From: an uncultured Cellvibrio sp.
GTDB taxonomy: Bacteria > Pseudomonadota > Gammaproteobacteria > Pseudomonadales > Cellvibrionaceae
NCBI GenBank assembly: GCA_946886255.1
Contig: CAMPIG010000030.1
Span: forward strand, 1-19,964
Length of the DNA: 19,964 nt
Reading direction: 5' to 3'
Below are positions 7,807 to 15,618 of this stretch, piece by piece; within the stretch, counting starts at the first letter, position 1, and each line of letters opens with the position of its first letter. A program made the position numbers and the translations under genes. The notes beneath the pieces are model-generated. The model searched no databases. It worked only from the letters and a program-made list of their open reading frames with translations, and was not told the origin of the DNA.

Positions 7807-10800
7807 TTATTGTTTTACTTGCGCTAGTAGTACTTGCAATGGATGAGGCAGCTTCACATCATCGATACGTTTGGCCTGACTGCGGCAAGAATAACCGGTG
7901 GCCGTCAACCGATCTTTATTGGCCGGGTTGTTGACGACGTCCGCCCAGGACAATTGGTAGATTTTTTTCGATGTGCCGACATTAATCGCCTCGTGGCCAT
8001 AGGTGCCCGCCATGCCACAACATCCGGTTTCAATGACTTTTAATGTTTGGTTGAGTGCGGCAAACACCTGCTGCCAATCTTTAATGGAACTGACGGCGTT
8101 GGTTTTTTCGGTGCAGTGGGCCAACAATGCGTAATCGCCGGTACCAAATTGTTGTGCTTGTGCGCGCAAGGTTTCCTGTTGTCCGGCCAACCATTCTTGT
8201 ATCAGTTGCACCTTGGGTGCGTTAGCGCCGAGGATTTTTTTATACTCGCCGCGATAAGCCAGCGTCATGGCCGGTTCAAGACCAATCAACGGAATACCGG
8301 AGGACGCCAGCCCGTTCAACATAGTGGCATTGGTGTCCGCTGCTTTGGCGAAAGCTTTCAAAAAGCCGTGGACCTGCAAGGGTTTGCCATTGGGTTTAAA
8401 TGGCGCGAGCAGCGGCACGTAACCCAATTTTTGCAACAGGGTTAATGCATCAATCACAAAGGGCGTTTCAAAATAACTGGTAAAGGCATCCTGTACCACA
8501 ATAACCGCTTTGGCTTTTTCGGCTGCGCTCAACTGCGCGATATTTTCCAGACTGGCGTAGCGAATACCGAGCTTCTGGATTGCATCGTCCAGCAAAATAC
8601 CGGTCAACAAGGGGCTATCCACCATGCCCACCACCTTAGCCAGCAAGCTTTGCATAAAACGCGGTTTCATCATGGCGTTATATAACCAGGGCACACGCGC
8701 CAGGGTGGGAATCATGAACTCTAGTCCGCCGATAAAATAATCTTTCAGCGGGCGCAGGTAACGGCCGTAGTACAGCTCCAGGAACTTACTGCGGAACTCC
8801 GGTACATCCACTTTGATCGGACACTGACCCGCACAGGATTTACAAGCCAGACAACCCATCATTGATTCGTGTACTTCATGGGAGAAATCGTAGTCGCCCT
8901 GTTTTTTCTGCCAGGTATTTTTGATACGCGCCGGTAGCGTCAGCAAAAAATTGCTGCGTTTGACTGCCGCACTTTCGACAACAGGATTCACACCGCGCTC
9001 GCTCATTTGTTTGAGCCATTCGCGCATTAATGAGGCGCGGCCTTTAGGGGAATGGATGCGCTCGCGTGTGCCTTTCCAAGAGGGACACATGGCATCGTTG
9101 GGATTCCAGTTGTAGCACAGGCCGTTGCCATTGCAATGCATACCTTCGCTATAGGCGTTCCAGACTAGTACGGGAATCTTGCGATCTTCCTGGCCGCGGG
9201 TGGTGACGCCATCAATCTTGAGTAATTCGATTTTTTCCGCAGGTGTCGCGATCTTGCCCGGGTTCAGTTGATTGTAGGGATCAAATTCGGCTTTGATACG
9301 CTGCAATTGCGGATACAACTCACCAAAAAGCTGTGGTGCGTATTCCGAGCGCACACCCTTGCCGTGTTCACCCCACAGTAATCCGTTGTATTTTTGCGTT
9401 AACGCGACAACCTCGTCAGTAATCCTGCGCACCAGCTTTTCTTGTTCGGGATCTTTCATATCCAGCGCCGGGCGAACGTGAAGTACACCTGCATCGACAT
9501 GACCGAACATACCGTAGGTTAATTGATGGTCATCAAGTAATTTGCGGAACTCGAAGATAAAATCGGCCAGGTTTTCCGGCGGTACAGCGGTATCTTCCAC
9601 AAAGGGTACCGGGCGGATTTCGCCTTCTACATTGCCCAGTAACCCGACCGCTTTTTTGCGCATACCCCAGATTTTATTAACCGCGTCGTTACCCCAAGCC
9701 AGGCTGTAACCCATACGGCCAAGGTCGTTGTCGAGGCCGGATTGATCAAGTTGATCCGTCAACTTTTTAATATCCGCCCGCAGCTCGTCTTCGTCGTTAG
9801 CGGTGTATTCAACCAGATTAATCCCCTGGATTTTTTCACCGCTGGCCGACGGCGGAAAAAATTCCGATACGCTGTGCCAGACGATGTCATTCATCGCCAG
9901 GTTAAGTACTTTTGAATCGACAGTTTCAATAGAAGTCGGGTTCGCGGTCATCAATTCTGCCGCATCGCGCAGGGCGGCATTGAAGTCGCGGTAGTTGACG
10001 TTGATCAGTGCAGAAAATTTTGGTGTCACCAATAAATTCAATTTGGCTTCGGTGATAAAACCCAGCGTACCTTCACTGCCGCATAAAATATTGTTGAGAT
10101 TAAACCGACCGTTTTCATCGCGGATGTGCGCGAGGTCGTAACCCGTCAGGCAGCGATTGAGTTTAGGAAATTTTGCTGCGATCAAATCCGCGTGGTCCCG
10201 CTGAATGCTGTTGAGCAAGCGGTGAACCTGACCGACCCGATCCTGCCGTTGTGCAATAACCTCCAGCTCATTGTCCGCTACGGGTGCGGATGTCCATTCA
10301 GTTCCATCGAGTAACACCGTGCGCAGTTCCAGTACGTGATCGCGTGTCTTGCCGTAACGGCAGGAACCCTGGCCGGAGGCATCGGTGTTGATCATCCCGC
10401 CGATGGTTGCGCGGTTGCTGGTCGACAGTTCCGGCGCAAAGAATAAGCCATAGGGTTTGATGGCCGCATTGAGCTGGTCTTTTACCACGCCGCATTGCAC
10501 GCGCACCCAGCGTTCCTCGACATTAATCTCCAGGATCTGGTTCATGTACTTGGAGGTATCCACCACCAGACCGTCGGTCAATGACTGTCCATTAGTGCCG
10601 GTGCCGCCGCCGCGCGGACTGAGCACGATGTCGCGAAAGCGCGGCACCTGACTGAGTTTGACGACCTTGACCAGGTCCGCCGTATCGCGGGGATAAATGA
10701 CACCTTGGGGCAAGACTTGGTAGATGGAGTTGTCTGTCGCTAGCACGGTGCGATTGGCGTAGTCCGGGCTTAAATCGCCGCGAAAGCCGTTGTCGCGCAA

Positions 10801-10863
10801 GGCATTGATAAAAGCCAGGTACAGGGCCTGGACGGGAGACGTTTGGCGAATGCTTGGAATCAT
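7807..10863 (-). CDS. ydiJ: D-2-hydroxyglutarate dehydrogenase, YdiJ type (FAD and Fe-S)
   Basis: 1018 aa, the same length I recall for E. coli YdiJ, and similar along its length. Order of domains: FAD-binding type 4 (PRGGGTGTNGQSLTDG at about 80-100, PELSTSNRATIGGMINTDASGQGS), FAD-linked oxidase C-terminal domain (YGMFGHVDAGVLHVRP, LLWGEHGKG, NPGKI), a cysteine-containing segment near 575 (HCNGNGLC), a ferredoxin-like motif near 671 (CLACKSCAGQCPIKVDVPEF) and a C-terminal half with GCCGMAGTYGHE and ATGYSCRSQAKR, as in glycolate-oxidase-type Fe-S subunits. The enzyme oxidises D-2-hydroxyglutarate to 2-oxoglutarate, recycling by-products such as those of serine synthesis. The start MIPSIRQTSP matches the family start, although no good ribosome binding site precedes it. 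It is the first of three genes on -. Confidence 0.93.
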   Translation of the reverse strand: MIPSIRQTSPVQALYLAFINALRDNGFRGDLSPDYANRTVLATDNSIYQVLPQGVIYPRDTADLVKVVKLSQVPRFRDIVLSPRGGGTGTNGQSLTDGLVVDTSKYMNQILEINVEERWVRVQCGVVKDQLNAAIKPYGLFFAPELSTSNRATIGGMINTDASGQGSCRYGKTRDHVLELRTVLLDGTEWTSAPVADNELEVIAQRQDRVGQVHRLLNSIQRDHADLIAAKFPKLNRCLTGYDLAHIRDENGRFNLNNILCGSEGTLGFITEAKLNLLVTPKFSALINVNYRDFNAALRDAAELMTANPTSIETVDSKVLNLAMNDIVWHSVSEFFPPSASGEKIQGINLVEYTANDEDELRADIKKLTDQLDQSGLDNDLGRMGYSLAWGNDAVNKIWGMRKKAVGLLGNVEGEIRPVPFVEDTAVPPENLADFIFEFRKLLDDHQLTYGMFGHVDAGVLHVRPALDMKDPEQEKLVRRITDEVVALTQKYNGLLWGEHGKGVRSEYAPQLFGELYPQLQRIKAEFDPYNQLNPGKIATPAEKIELLKIDGVTTRGQEDRKIPVLVWNAYSEGMHCNGNGLCYNWNPNDAMCPSWKGTRERIHSPKGRASLMREWLKQMSERGVNPVVESAAVKRSNFLLTLPARIKNTWQKKQGDYDFSHEVHESMMGCLACKSCAGQCPIKVDVPEFRSKFLELYYGRYLRPLKDYFIGGLEFMIPTLARVPWLYNAMMKPRFMQSLLAKVVGMVDSPLLTGILLDDAIQKLGIRYASLENIAQLSAAEKAKAVIVVQDAFTSYFETPFVIDALTLLQKLGYVPLLAPFKPNGKPLQVHGFLKAFAKAADTNATMLNGLASSGIPLIGLEPAMTLAYRGEYKKILGANAPKVQLIQEWLAGQQETLRAQAQQFGTGDYALLAHCTEKTNAVSSIKDWQQVFAALNQTLKVIETGCCGMAGTYGHEAINVGTSKKIYQLSWADVVNNPANKDRLTATGYSCRSQAKRIDDVKLPHPLQVLLAQVKQ

Positions 10864-11148
10864 AGGGTTTGGCTAACCACGGGGGAATCTACTGCTGAAA
10901 ATAGGAGCGCATTCTACTATCTCGCCCGGTCCATGGCCATGGTGGGTCCCCCGGCATGCGAAGGTTTGATGAGCGGCACGCCAAAATGAAATGTCCGCGT
11001 GCTGTTCGTCGCCGCGTGCTTGTATGACAGTGCGGGCGAGTTTAGTGTCATTGGGTTAGTTGGTGTAGCTGTACCGATAGTGTGTTTTGTGTTGCGAAGG
11101 AAAAGCGTTGGCAAATACCTATTAACCAGTTAGCGGAGGGATTCCCCT
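10864..11148. promoter_or_regulatory. Divergent intergenic region between ydiJ and the holin gene
   Basis: 285 nt without a credible gene. It must hold both outward promoters, but no consensus -35/-10 pair was recognised. CCATGGCCATGG at 10931-10942 is a perfect 12-bp palindrome. A TAGAAT (reverse strand, 10911-10916) could be a -10 for ydiJ, without a clear -35. GGAGGG at 11135-11140 is the ribosome binding site of the holin-like gene. Confidence 0.35.
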
Positions 11149-11805
11149 ATGCCAGCTCCTCTTGTAGCGGCAGCCTTGTCTGCTATCGGTCCTGCTCTTG
11201 CCAGGCGCGGACTTGATCTGCTGAGCGGTGTGTTTCGCGGAGCCCTTGATAAAGGCACCCAGGAAATCGCCGGGTTCATCGAAGAAAAAACCGGTATTGA
11301 TATTAACGATGTCGCTGATGAAAAACTCACGGAAGAACAGTGGGCCAAGTTGCGTGAGTTTGAGTTCCAATACCAGGCCAAGTTGCTCGAGTATCGCCAA
11401 CAGGTGGATGCCAACGCGCTGGAACGTGAAAAAGTGCATCAGGCTGACCGTGCCAGCGCTCGCGACATGCAAAAGGCGGCGCTGTCGAGCGATGACAAGT
11501 TGGCCAAACGCTTTGTTTATTTTTATGCGGCAGGCCTGACGCTGCTGACCTTTCTGTTCATCTTTTACGCCGCTTTTGTTCACGACTATGACCAAAATAA
11601 AGATGCCGCGCGGGTAATCGATACAGTGCTGGGTTTCCTGCTCGGCGTTTCCCTGTCCGCCATCATCCAGTACTTTTTCGGCTCCAGTGCTGGCAGCAAA
11701 AGCAAGGAAGAAAAAATTCGGCAGCTAACTGAATCTATTCAGGTCGAGCACGATAAAGCCCTTACCAGTGAAACAGAGAAGTCTCGGGGAGGGCATCTAT
11801 TATGA
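11149..11805 (+). CDS. Holin-like membrane protein (3TM/GTA holin type)
   Basis: 218 aa. The N-terminal stretch (3-30, alanine-rich with LSAIGPALARRGLDLLSG) is amphipathic or weakly hydrophobic. Residues 60-110 are a charged helical segment including ERE..ADRASARDMQK. Two clear membrane segments follow (122-144 and 156-177), then a charged lysine/glutamate tail. This order, and the RASARDMQ motif before the helices, resembles the three-TM holins of phages and gene transfer agents. A holin forms inner-membrane holes that let an endolysin reach the wall. It is coupled to the wall hydrolase gene by a four-base ATGA overlap, which is the strongest support for the role. No other phage genes lie within several kilobases. 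GGAGGG eight bases upstream sets the start. Confidence 0.72.
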   Translation: MPAPLVAAALSAIGPALARRGLDLLSGVFRGALDKGTQEIAGFIEEKTGIDINDVADEKLTEEQWAKLREFEFQYQAKLLEYRQQVDANALEREKVHQADRASARDMQKAALSSDDKLAKRFVYFYAAGLTLLTFLFIFYAAFVHDYDQNKDAARVIDTVLGFLLGVSLSAIIQYFFGSSAGSKSKEEKIRQLTESIQVEHDKALTSETEKSRGGHLL

Positions 11806-13025
11806 GCCTCCTTCGCCATCAATCTGCTTTTATGCTGCATATAGCCGAACTGATTCGCAAAGCTTCGGAATTGGGATTTCATGTATCCGGCGGCGAGCTC
11901 TTTCGCACAACGGAGCAACAGGCGTTGCATGTTAAAAACGGCCGCAGTACCACCATGAGCAGCCAACACCTCAAGCGTCTGGCTGTCGATCTGAATTTTT
12001 TTAAGGAAACCCCCACCGGTGAATTAACGCTCACCTACGATATGGAAGATCTGCGGCCGCTGGGTGAGTTTTGGGAGAACCTGGACAGCGCCAATCGCTG
12101 GGGCGGTAACTGGAAATCCTTTAAAGACACGCCACATTTTGAGCGGCGCGAGAATCTCGCCAGTGCACCGCAGCCAACACCTGTTGTGGCGGGTATGTCT
12201 TTCGCGGAAGTAAGCCGGCGCGGTTCGGGGATTTTGTCAGGTTCAGTTGGTGCCCAGGGCACCAACCGTCGTGATGATGTCGAGACCGTGCAACGGTTGC
12301 TTAACCTGTGTGTTGAGGCCGGCCGCGTGCAGATTGAGGAAGGTAAACTCAATCCTGATGGCGCTTTCGGTAACAAAACCCTGATGGCCATCATGGCGTT
12401 CCAACGCAGTGCCCTGGGTGAACAAACACCTCAGGGGCGAGTTGAGCCGTTGAGTCGGGAGCTGGCCAGCTTGTGTGAGTCTCTACCAACAGCGTTAACG
12501 CCAGCCTTGTTGGCGTTGTTATACCTGCGCGCCGGGGATAAGGATGTCGATGAGCTTGCCGAAAAAATCGATCGCACTATGGCTAACCGTGCTATCGATT
12601 CACTCTTGCGCCAGGCTCACTTTTTGGCACAGATCGGTCATGAATCAGGTGAATTGCGGTTCCGCGAGGAGATTGCCAGTGGTGAAGCCTATGAGAGACG
12701 GAGCGATCTGGGTAATACCCAGCCAGGTGATGGACGTCGGTTCAAGGGCAGAGGATTGATTCAACTGACCGGCCGCGCCAATTACGCCGAGTACGGGCGC
12801 GCCATCAACCGGGAGGTGGAGTTGTTGGCCAAGCCGGAGTTGGTAGCGAGCGATCCTGACTTGTGCGTCGATGTGGCAGGGTGGTTCTGGGCGAAGCGGG
12901 GGCTGAATGAATTGGCCGATAAAAATGAGTTGACGGTGATCACCCGCCGCATCAACGGCGGGCTTAACGGTTTGGAGGATCGGCGCCGCCTCTACCAGCG
13001 TGCCAAATCCCTGCTTGGAGCTTGA
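11802..13025 (+). CDS. Three-domain endolysin: M15 peptidase, PG-binding, GH19
   Basis: 407 aa, no signal peptide, so it needs a pore to leave the cytoplasm. Residues about 10-115 are an M15C L-Ala-D-Glu peptidase-like domain. SSQHLKRLAVDLNFF gives zinc ligands H56 and D63; DTPHFE gives D109 and H112. This spacing fits the phage T5 endopeptidase group. Residues about 148-208 are a PG_binding_1 repeat (DDVETVQRLLN, PDGAFGNKTLMAIMAFQ). Residues about 215-407 are a GH19 lysozyme/chitinase-like domain with AQIGHESGEL (likely catalytic E281), a second acidic cluster at 289-290 and FKGRGLIQLTGRANYAEYG. It should cut both the peptide and the glycan part of peptidoglycan; chitin is a less likely substrate. 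Its start overlaps the holin stop. No spanin gene was recognised downstream. Confidence 0.85.
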   Translation: MSLLRHQSAFMLHIAELIRKASELGFHVSGGELFRTTEQQALHVKNGRSTTMSSQHLKRLAVDLNFFKETPTGELTLTYDMEDLRPLGEFWENLDSANRWGGNWKSFKDTPHFERRENLASAPQPTPVVAGMSFAEVSRRGSGILSGSVGAQGTNRRDDVETVQRLLNLCVEAGRVQIEEGKLNPDGAFGNKTLMAIMAFQRSALGEQTPQGRVEPLSRELASLCESLPTALTPALLALLYLRAGDKDVDELAEKIDRTMANRAIDSLLRQAHFLAQIGHESGELRFREEIASGEAYERRSDLGNTQPGDGRRFKGRGLIQLTGRANYAEYGRAINREVELLAKPELVASDPDLCVDVAGWFWAKRGLNELADKNELTVITRRINGGLNGLEDRRRLYQRAKSLLGA

Positions 13026-13041
13026 ATAGTAGTGGCGCGAT

Positions 13042-13452
13042 TCAGCGCGCCGCGTAATGTGCTGCAAGGTTTATCCACATGAGCAAAATACACACCGCCC
13101 CGGTCAAAAATGCCACGAGCCGGTGCAGCACATTGTTGTAGCTGAGATGGATCAGCGCGTGAACCACCCGTGATACAACAAAAACCCAGGCGCAGGTAAC
13201 CAGCAGTGCGCTTTGAAAACCCATCACCATCGCTAGTAGACAGGTGACGTAAAAGAGCAGGGGCAATTCGAAGAGATTGCTGTAGTGGCGTGCGGCGGCC
13301 ATGATGTGTGGCGGCGGTTCATTGGCACCGGTATTAAGACGAAAATAACCGATGGAAACCTTGCGTTGCCGAACGGCGACGATGCGTAAACCCATTAGGT
13401 AAAACGCCACCAGAAACGTCAGGATAACCATGGCGAACATGGGGTAAAACAT
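13042..13452 (-). CDS. MAPEG family membrane protein
   Basis: 136 aa with four hydrophobic segments: MFAMVILTFLVAFYLMGLRI, LFELPLLFYVTCLLAMVM, SALLVTCAWVFVVSRVVHAL and LVAFLTGAVCILLMWINL. The pattern RHYSNLFELPLLFY followed by SRVVHALIHLSYNNVLHR is typical of the bacterial MAPEG family (membrane-associated proteins in eicosanoid and glutathione metabolism). Bacterial members are mostly of unknown role. AAGGAG precedes the ATG. It converges with the endolysin gene, and its stop lies within a GGCGCG/CGCGCC hairpin (13034-13051) that has no T-run. Confidence 0.85.
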   Translation of the reverse strand: MFYPMFAMVILTFLVAFYLMGLRIVAVRQRKVSIGYFRLNTGANEPPPHIMAAARHYSNLFELPLLFYVTCLLAMVMGFQSALLVTCAWVFVVSRVVHALIHLSYNNVLHRLVAFLTGAVCILLMWINLAAHYAAR

Positions 13453-13509
13453 GGGCAGCTCCTTGTCAGCGGGTCAATAAAAAGAGGTAAATAGTCATGA
13501 TTTCTGTGG

Positions 13510-13530
13510 ATAGTGACCGCCGCTCACTAT
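13510..13530. promoter_or_regulatory. ATAGTGA palindrome between MAPEG and the chemoreceptor gene
   Basis: ATAGTGA (13510-13516) and TCACTAT (13524-13530) are perfect 7-bp inverted arms around CCGCCGC. It sits about 58 bp upstream of the MAPEG start and after the chemoreceptor stop on the - strand. It could be an operator for the MAPEG gene or an mRNA hairpin. No U-run follows on either side. Confidence 0.35.
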
Positions 13531-13585
13531 AACCCAGTCCTTGTCCGCCAGGTGTGCTCGTTCGATGGCAGCGCCAACTCACCGT

Positions 13586-15208
13586 TTACAGGGTGAAACG
13601 CTCCAGCATCTGGCTCAGGTTATCGGAAGCCTGGCGAATATGTTGCGATGCAGTGAGCGTACCGTGGGCCGCATTCTTGGTACCCACTGAGGACTCCTCT
13701 ACCTGGCTGACATACTCCAAAATCAAACCGCTGGCCTCCACATGCTCCTCCATCGCGTGGCCGATATGAGACACGATATCCTCGACCGAACGGGTTTCGG
13801 TGCTGATTGTTTCCACGGTTTTACCGCCTTCCTTGGTCTGCGCAATGCCATCTTTTAGTTGTACCACCATCTGATCCATATTGTGTTTGGCTGTGCGGCT
13901 GCTGGTTTGTACCGTGGAGATGGTATCGCTGATTTCCTGGGTCGCCTGGCTGGTACGCGAGGCCAGCTGCCGCACTTCATCCGCTACCACGGCAAAACCG
14001 CGACCCTGTTCGCCGGCGCGGGCCGCTTCGATGGCAGCATTCAACGCGAGTAGGTTTGTCTGATTGGCCACTTCGCTGATGACCGAAATTACGGCCGAGA
14101 TACTACCGATTCGCTCGGCCAGCGCATCGATGCTGGATTGCGTAGTACTGACACTGTGCTCCAACGCCACAAAACATTGTACCGCGTGGGAGATCAATTG
14201 CTGGCCGCGCGCAGCGGTTTGCGAGGCTGCATCGGTCTGATCGCGCGCTTCCCTGGCTTGCAGCATGGCATGCTGGGTCTGCTGGTTAAACTCTTCTGCG
14301 GAAGCGGCGATCTTGGCGGTGGCGACACTTTGCTCTTCCGCCATGGAAGTGCTGATTTGAGCTTTATGCACGATGTCATCGCTGATCCGATGCAGGCTGG
14401 CGACCGACTCGGCGACGCCACTTATCATCGAACGCAGGGCGTGTCTCATACGTAAAACCGAACCGTAGATACTCTCTTCCGACGCATTGTGAACCTTGTT
14501 GTCCTCGGTCAGATCGCCGTTAGCCACGGTGCGGACCAACGCCAACACTTCTTTTAACTCGCCACCCAAGCCGCGCTGGATGCTGTACACCGCGAGATGC
14601 ACCGGCACTACGATCAGCAGTACCACAATCAAACAGAAACCCAGCTGCTTTGCGGCGCTATCCCAGAAGCGGGCATTGGCTTCATTGAAACCGATGCCGG
14701 TGCCCACCACCCAGCGCCAGCGCGGTGATAGCTTGGCAATGGAGAGTTTATCTTCAATGGAGCCATCTATTTGCTTCTGCGTCCAGGTGTAGCGTGCTAT
14801 TTCGCCGCGCGAGGCTTCCACGGCACGCAGCAGTATGTCACCGACACTCTTGCCGTCGCCGTCTTTAAACTCGTGGAAGCTGGTGCCGTGAATTTGTGGG
14901 TCCAGGGGAGCGGCAACGAAGTTCATCGCTTCATCGGCAACATAAACGTATTCAGATTTGTGGTAGATGTTGTTGCGCAAAATATTGGTCGCGATGGCCT
15001 TGGCTTCTTCGTCGGAGAGCTGGCCAGACGCGGCCACCTTTTCCATCTCGATCACCGTGGCATAAGTGCTGTTGAGCAATTGCTCCACCCGTGCCTGATT
15101 GTCCTGATGAGTCGCATAACGCAAGGTAAACAGACCGATGGACATAATGCCGAGCAAACCGATCAGAATCAGGCTGGTCAAGACCCACATTTTCAAGCGT
15201 AAAGACAT
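13586..15208 (-). CDS. Methyl-accepting chemotaxis protein with single Cache domain
   Basis: 540 aa from the ATG at 15208, where AGGAGA lies seven bases upstream and the first membrane helix begins nine residues in. A longer reading to 15370 would place non-coding promoter DNA in frame. Order: TM1 (about 9-29), periplasmic sCache_2-like sensor (about 32-186; [27 protein letters not shown] and [15 protein letters not shown] are characteristic), TM2 (189-209), HAMP (about 211-262), then the coiled-coil signalling domain with the CheA/CheW-binding tip [27 protein letters not shown]. There is no C-terminal CheR-binding pentapeptide. It relays a small-molecule signal to CheA; single-Cache receptors often bind organic acids. 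The ligand is unknown, but its promoter carries NagR-like boxes, suggesting a link to amino sugars. Confidence 0.93.
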   Translation of the reverse strand: MSLRLKMWVLTSLILIGLLGIMSIGLFTLRYATHQDNQARVEQLLNSTYATVIEMEKVAASGQLSDEEAKAIATNILRNNIYHKSEYVYVADEAMNFVAAPLDPQIHGTSFHEFKDGDGKSVGDILLRAVEASRGEIARYTWTQKQIDGSIEDKLSIAKLSPRWRWVVGTGIGFNEANARFWDSAAKQLGFCLIVVLLIVVPVHLAVYSIQRGLGGELKEVLALVRTVANGDLTEDNKVHNASEESIYGSVLRMRHALRSMISGVAESVASLHRISDDIVHKAQISTSMAEEQSVATAKIAASAEEFNQQTQHAMLQAREARDQTDAASQTAARGQQLISHAVQCFVALEHSVSTTQSSIDALAERIGSISAVISVISEVANQTNLLALNAAIEAARAGEQGRGFAVVADEVRQLASRTSQATQEISDTISTVQTSSRTAKHNMDQMVVQLKDGIAQTKEGGKTVETISTETRSVEDIVSHIGHAMEEHVEASGLILEYVSQVEESSVGTKNAAHGTLTASQHIRQASDNLSQMLERFTL

Positions 15209-15283
15209 AGTGAGCTCTCCTGGAATAATTGGCTTGACCCCACAATCCGGCTGGACCAGCAACTTTTGGTTTTTTATTGCTCG

Positions 15284-15312
15284 ACAGTAAGCGCAAAGGA
15301 CAACGTTGTCAA
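15284..15312 (-). promoter_or_regulatory. Sigma70 promoter of the chemoreceptor gene
   Basis: On the - strand a perfect TTGACA (15307-15312) is followed, after a 17-nt spacer, by TACTGT (15284-15289), a moderate -10. The predicted transcript would have a leader of about 70 nt. The -35 lies inside the palindrome at 15299-15310, so a bound factor should block the polymerase. Confidence 0.6.
15299..15310. promoter_or_regulatory. LacI-family (NagR-like) operator, proximal box
   Basis: GACAACGTTGTC is a perfect 12-bp palindrome with the central CG typical of LacI-family operators. It closely resembles, from memory, the core of the NagR boxes described in Xanthomonas and in Shewanella-type bacteria. 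It overlaps the chemoreceptor -35, so repression is expected. No LacI-family gene is in the window. Confidence 0.65.
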
Positions 15313-15396
15313 TAAATGATGGCGCATTATTCGTTGTTATTGATTTTAGCAGCAATTTTCCGCTTTCCATGGGTAAAAATGATAATTTTTCTATGA

Positions 15397-15408
15397 GATA
15401 ACGTTGTC
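15397..15408. promoter_or_regulatory. LacI-family (NagR-like) operator, distal box
   Basis: GATAACGTTGTC matches the proximal box at 11 of 12 positions and lies 98 bp away centre to centre. A half-site-like CGTTGTT (15332-15338) lies between them. Two boxes at this distance could support DNA looping, as for other LacI-family repressors. The distal box is about 158 bp from the fabV -10. Confidence 0.55.
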
Positions 15409-15618
15409 TTTGTGGTTCTGAAGTGGGGCGCTATGAATTATTTTGGTGCGCTTATAACCGATGCCTATGCAGATAAAAACCTGTCCCTAAAGCGTTTTCA
15501 GGTGGGATGACGGAGCGCGGATGGAGTGATTGGGACAAAACACTGTTTTCTGGCCCGCTGCGCACTATAATGGCCGCCTTTGTTTCGCAGACCAGATATT
15601 CATTAACAGGACAACTTC
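15409..15618 (+). promoter_or_regulatory. fabV upstream region with TATAAT -10
   Basis: No gene is seen here. A consensus TATAAT stands at 15566-15571, with only poor -35 matches (CTGTTT or TGTTTT around 15543-15549). Transcription would start near 15578 and give a leader of about 40 nt. ACAGGA, about seven bases before the ATG, is the ribosome binding site. Confidence 0.55.

Noticed and set aside
7807..10863. YdiJ reading as a fusion of separate glycolate oxidase GlcD and GlcF-like subunits
   Set aside because: The 1018-residue length and motif order match the known single-chain YdiJ family, so it is not a novel fusion.
10931..10942. CCATGGCCATGG palindrome
   Set aside because: A perfect but short self-complementary repeat of a restriction-like hexamer, without associated promoter elements or further copies.
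10917..11114. 65-residue reading on - in the ydiJ/holin intergenic region
   Set aside because: Low-complexity composition, no recognisable domain and no ribosome binding site; treated as non-coding.
12544..12759. Out-of-frame 71-residue reading inside the endolysin gene with a lipobox-like LSIHSC, which could suggest an embedded Rz1-type spanin
   Set aside because: It has no good ribosome binding site, sits within the conserved GH19 domain, ends in ordinary out-of-frame sequence and has no matching inner-membrane spanin. Most likely a shadow of the real gene.
13034..13051. GGCGCG/CGCGCC hairpin between the convergent endolysin and MAPEG genes as a terminator
   Set aside because: The stem is GC-rich but no T-run follows on either strand and it overlaps the MAPEG stop; at most a pause site.
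15209..15370. N-terminal extension of the chemoreceptor by 54 residues
   Set aside because: The extension would translate the promoter and operator region. The ATG at 15208 has a proper ribosome binding site and begins directly before the first membrane helix.
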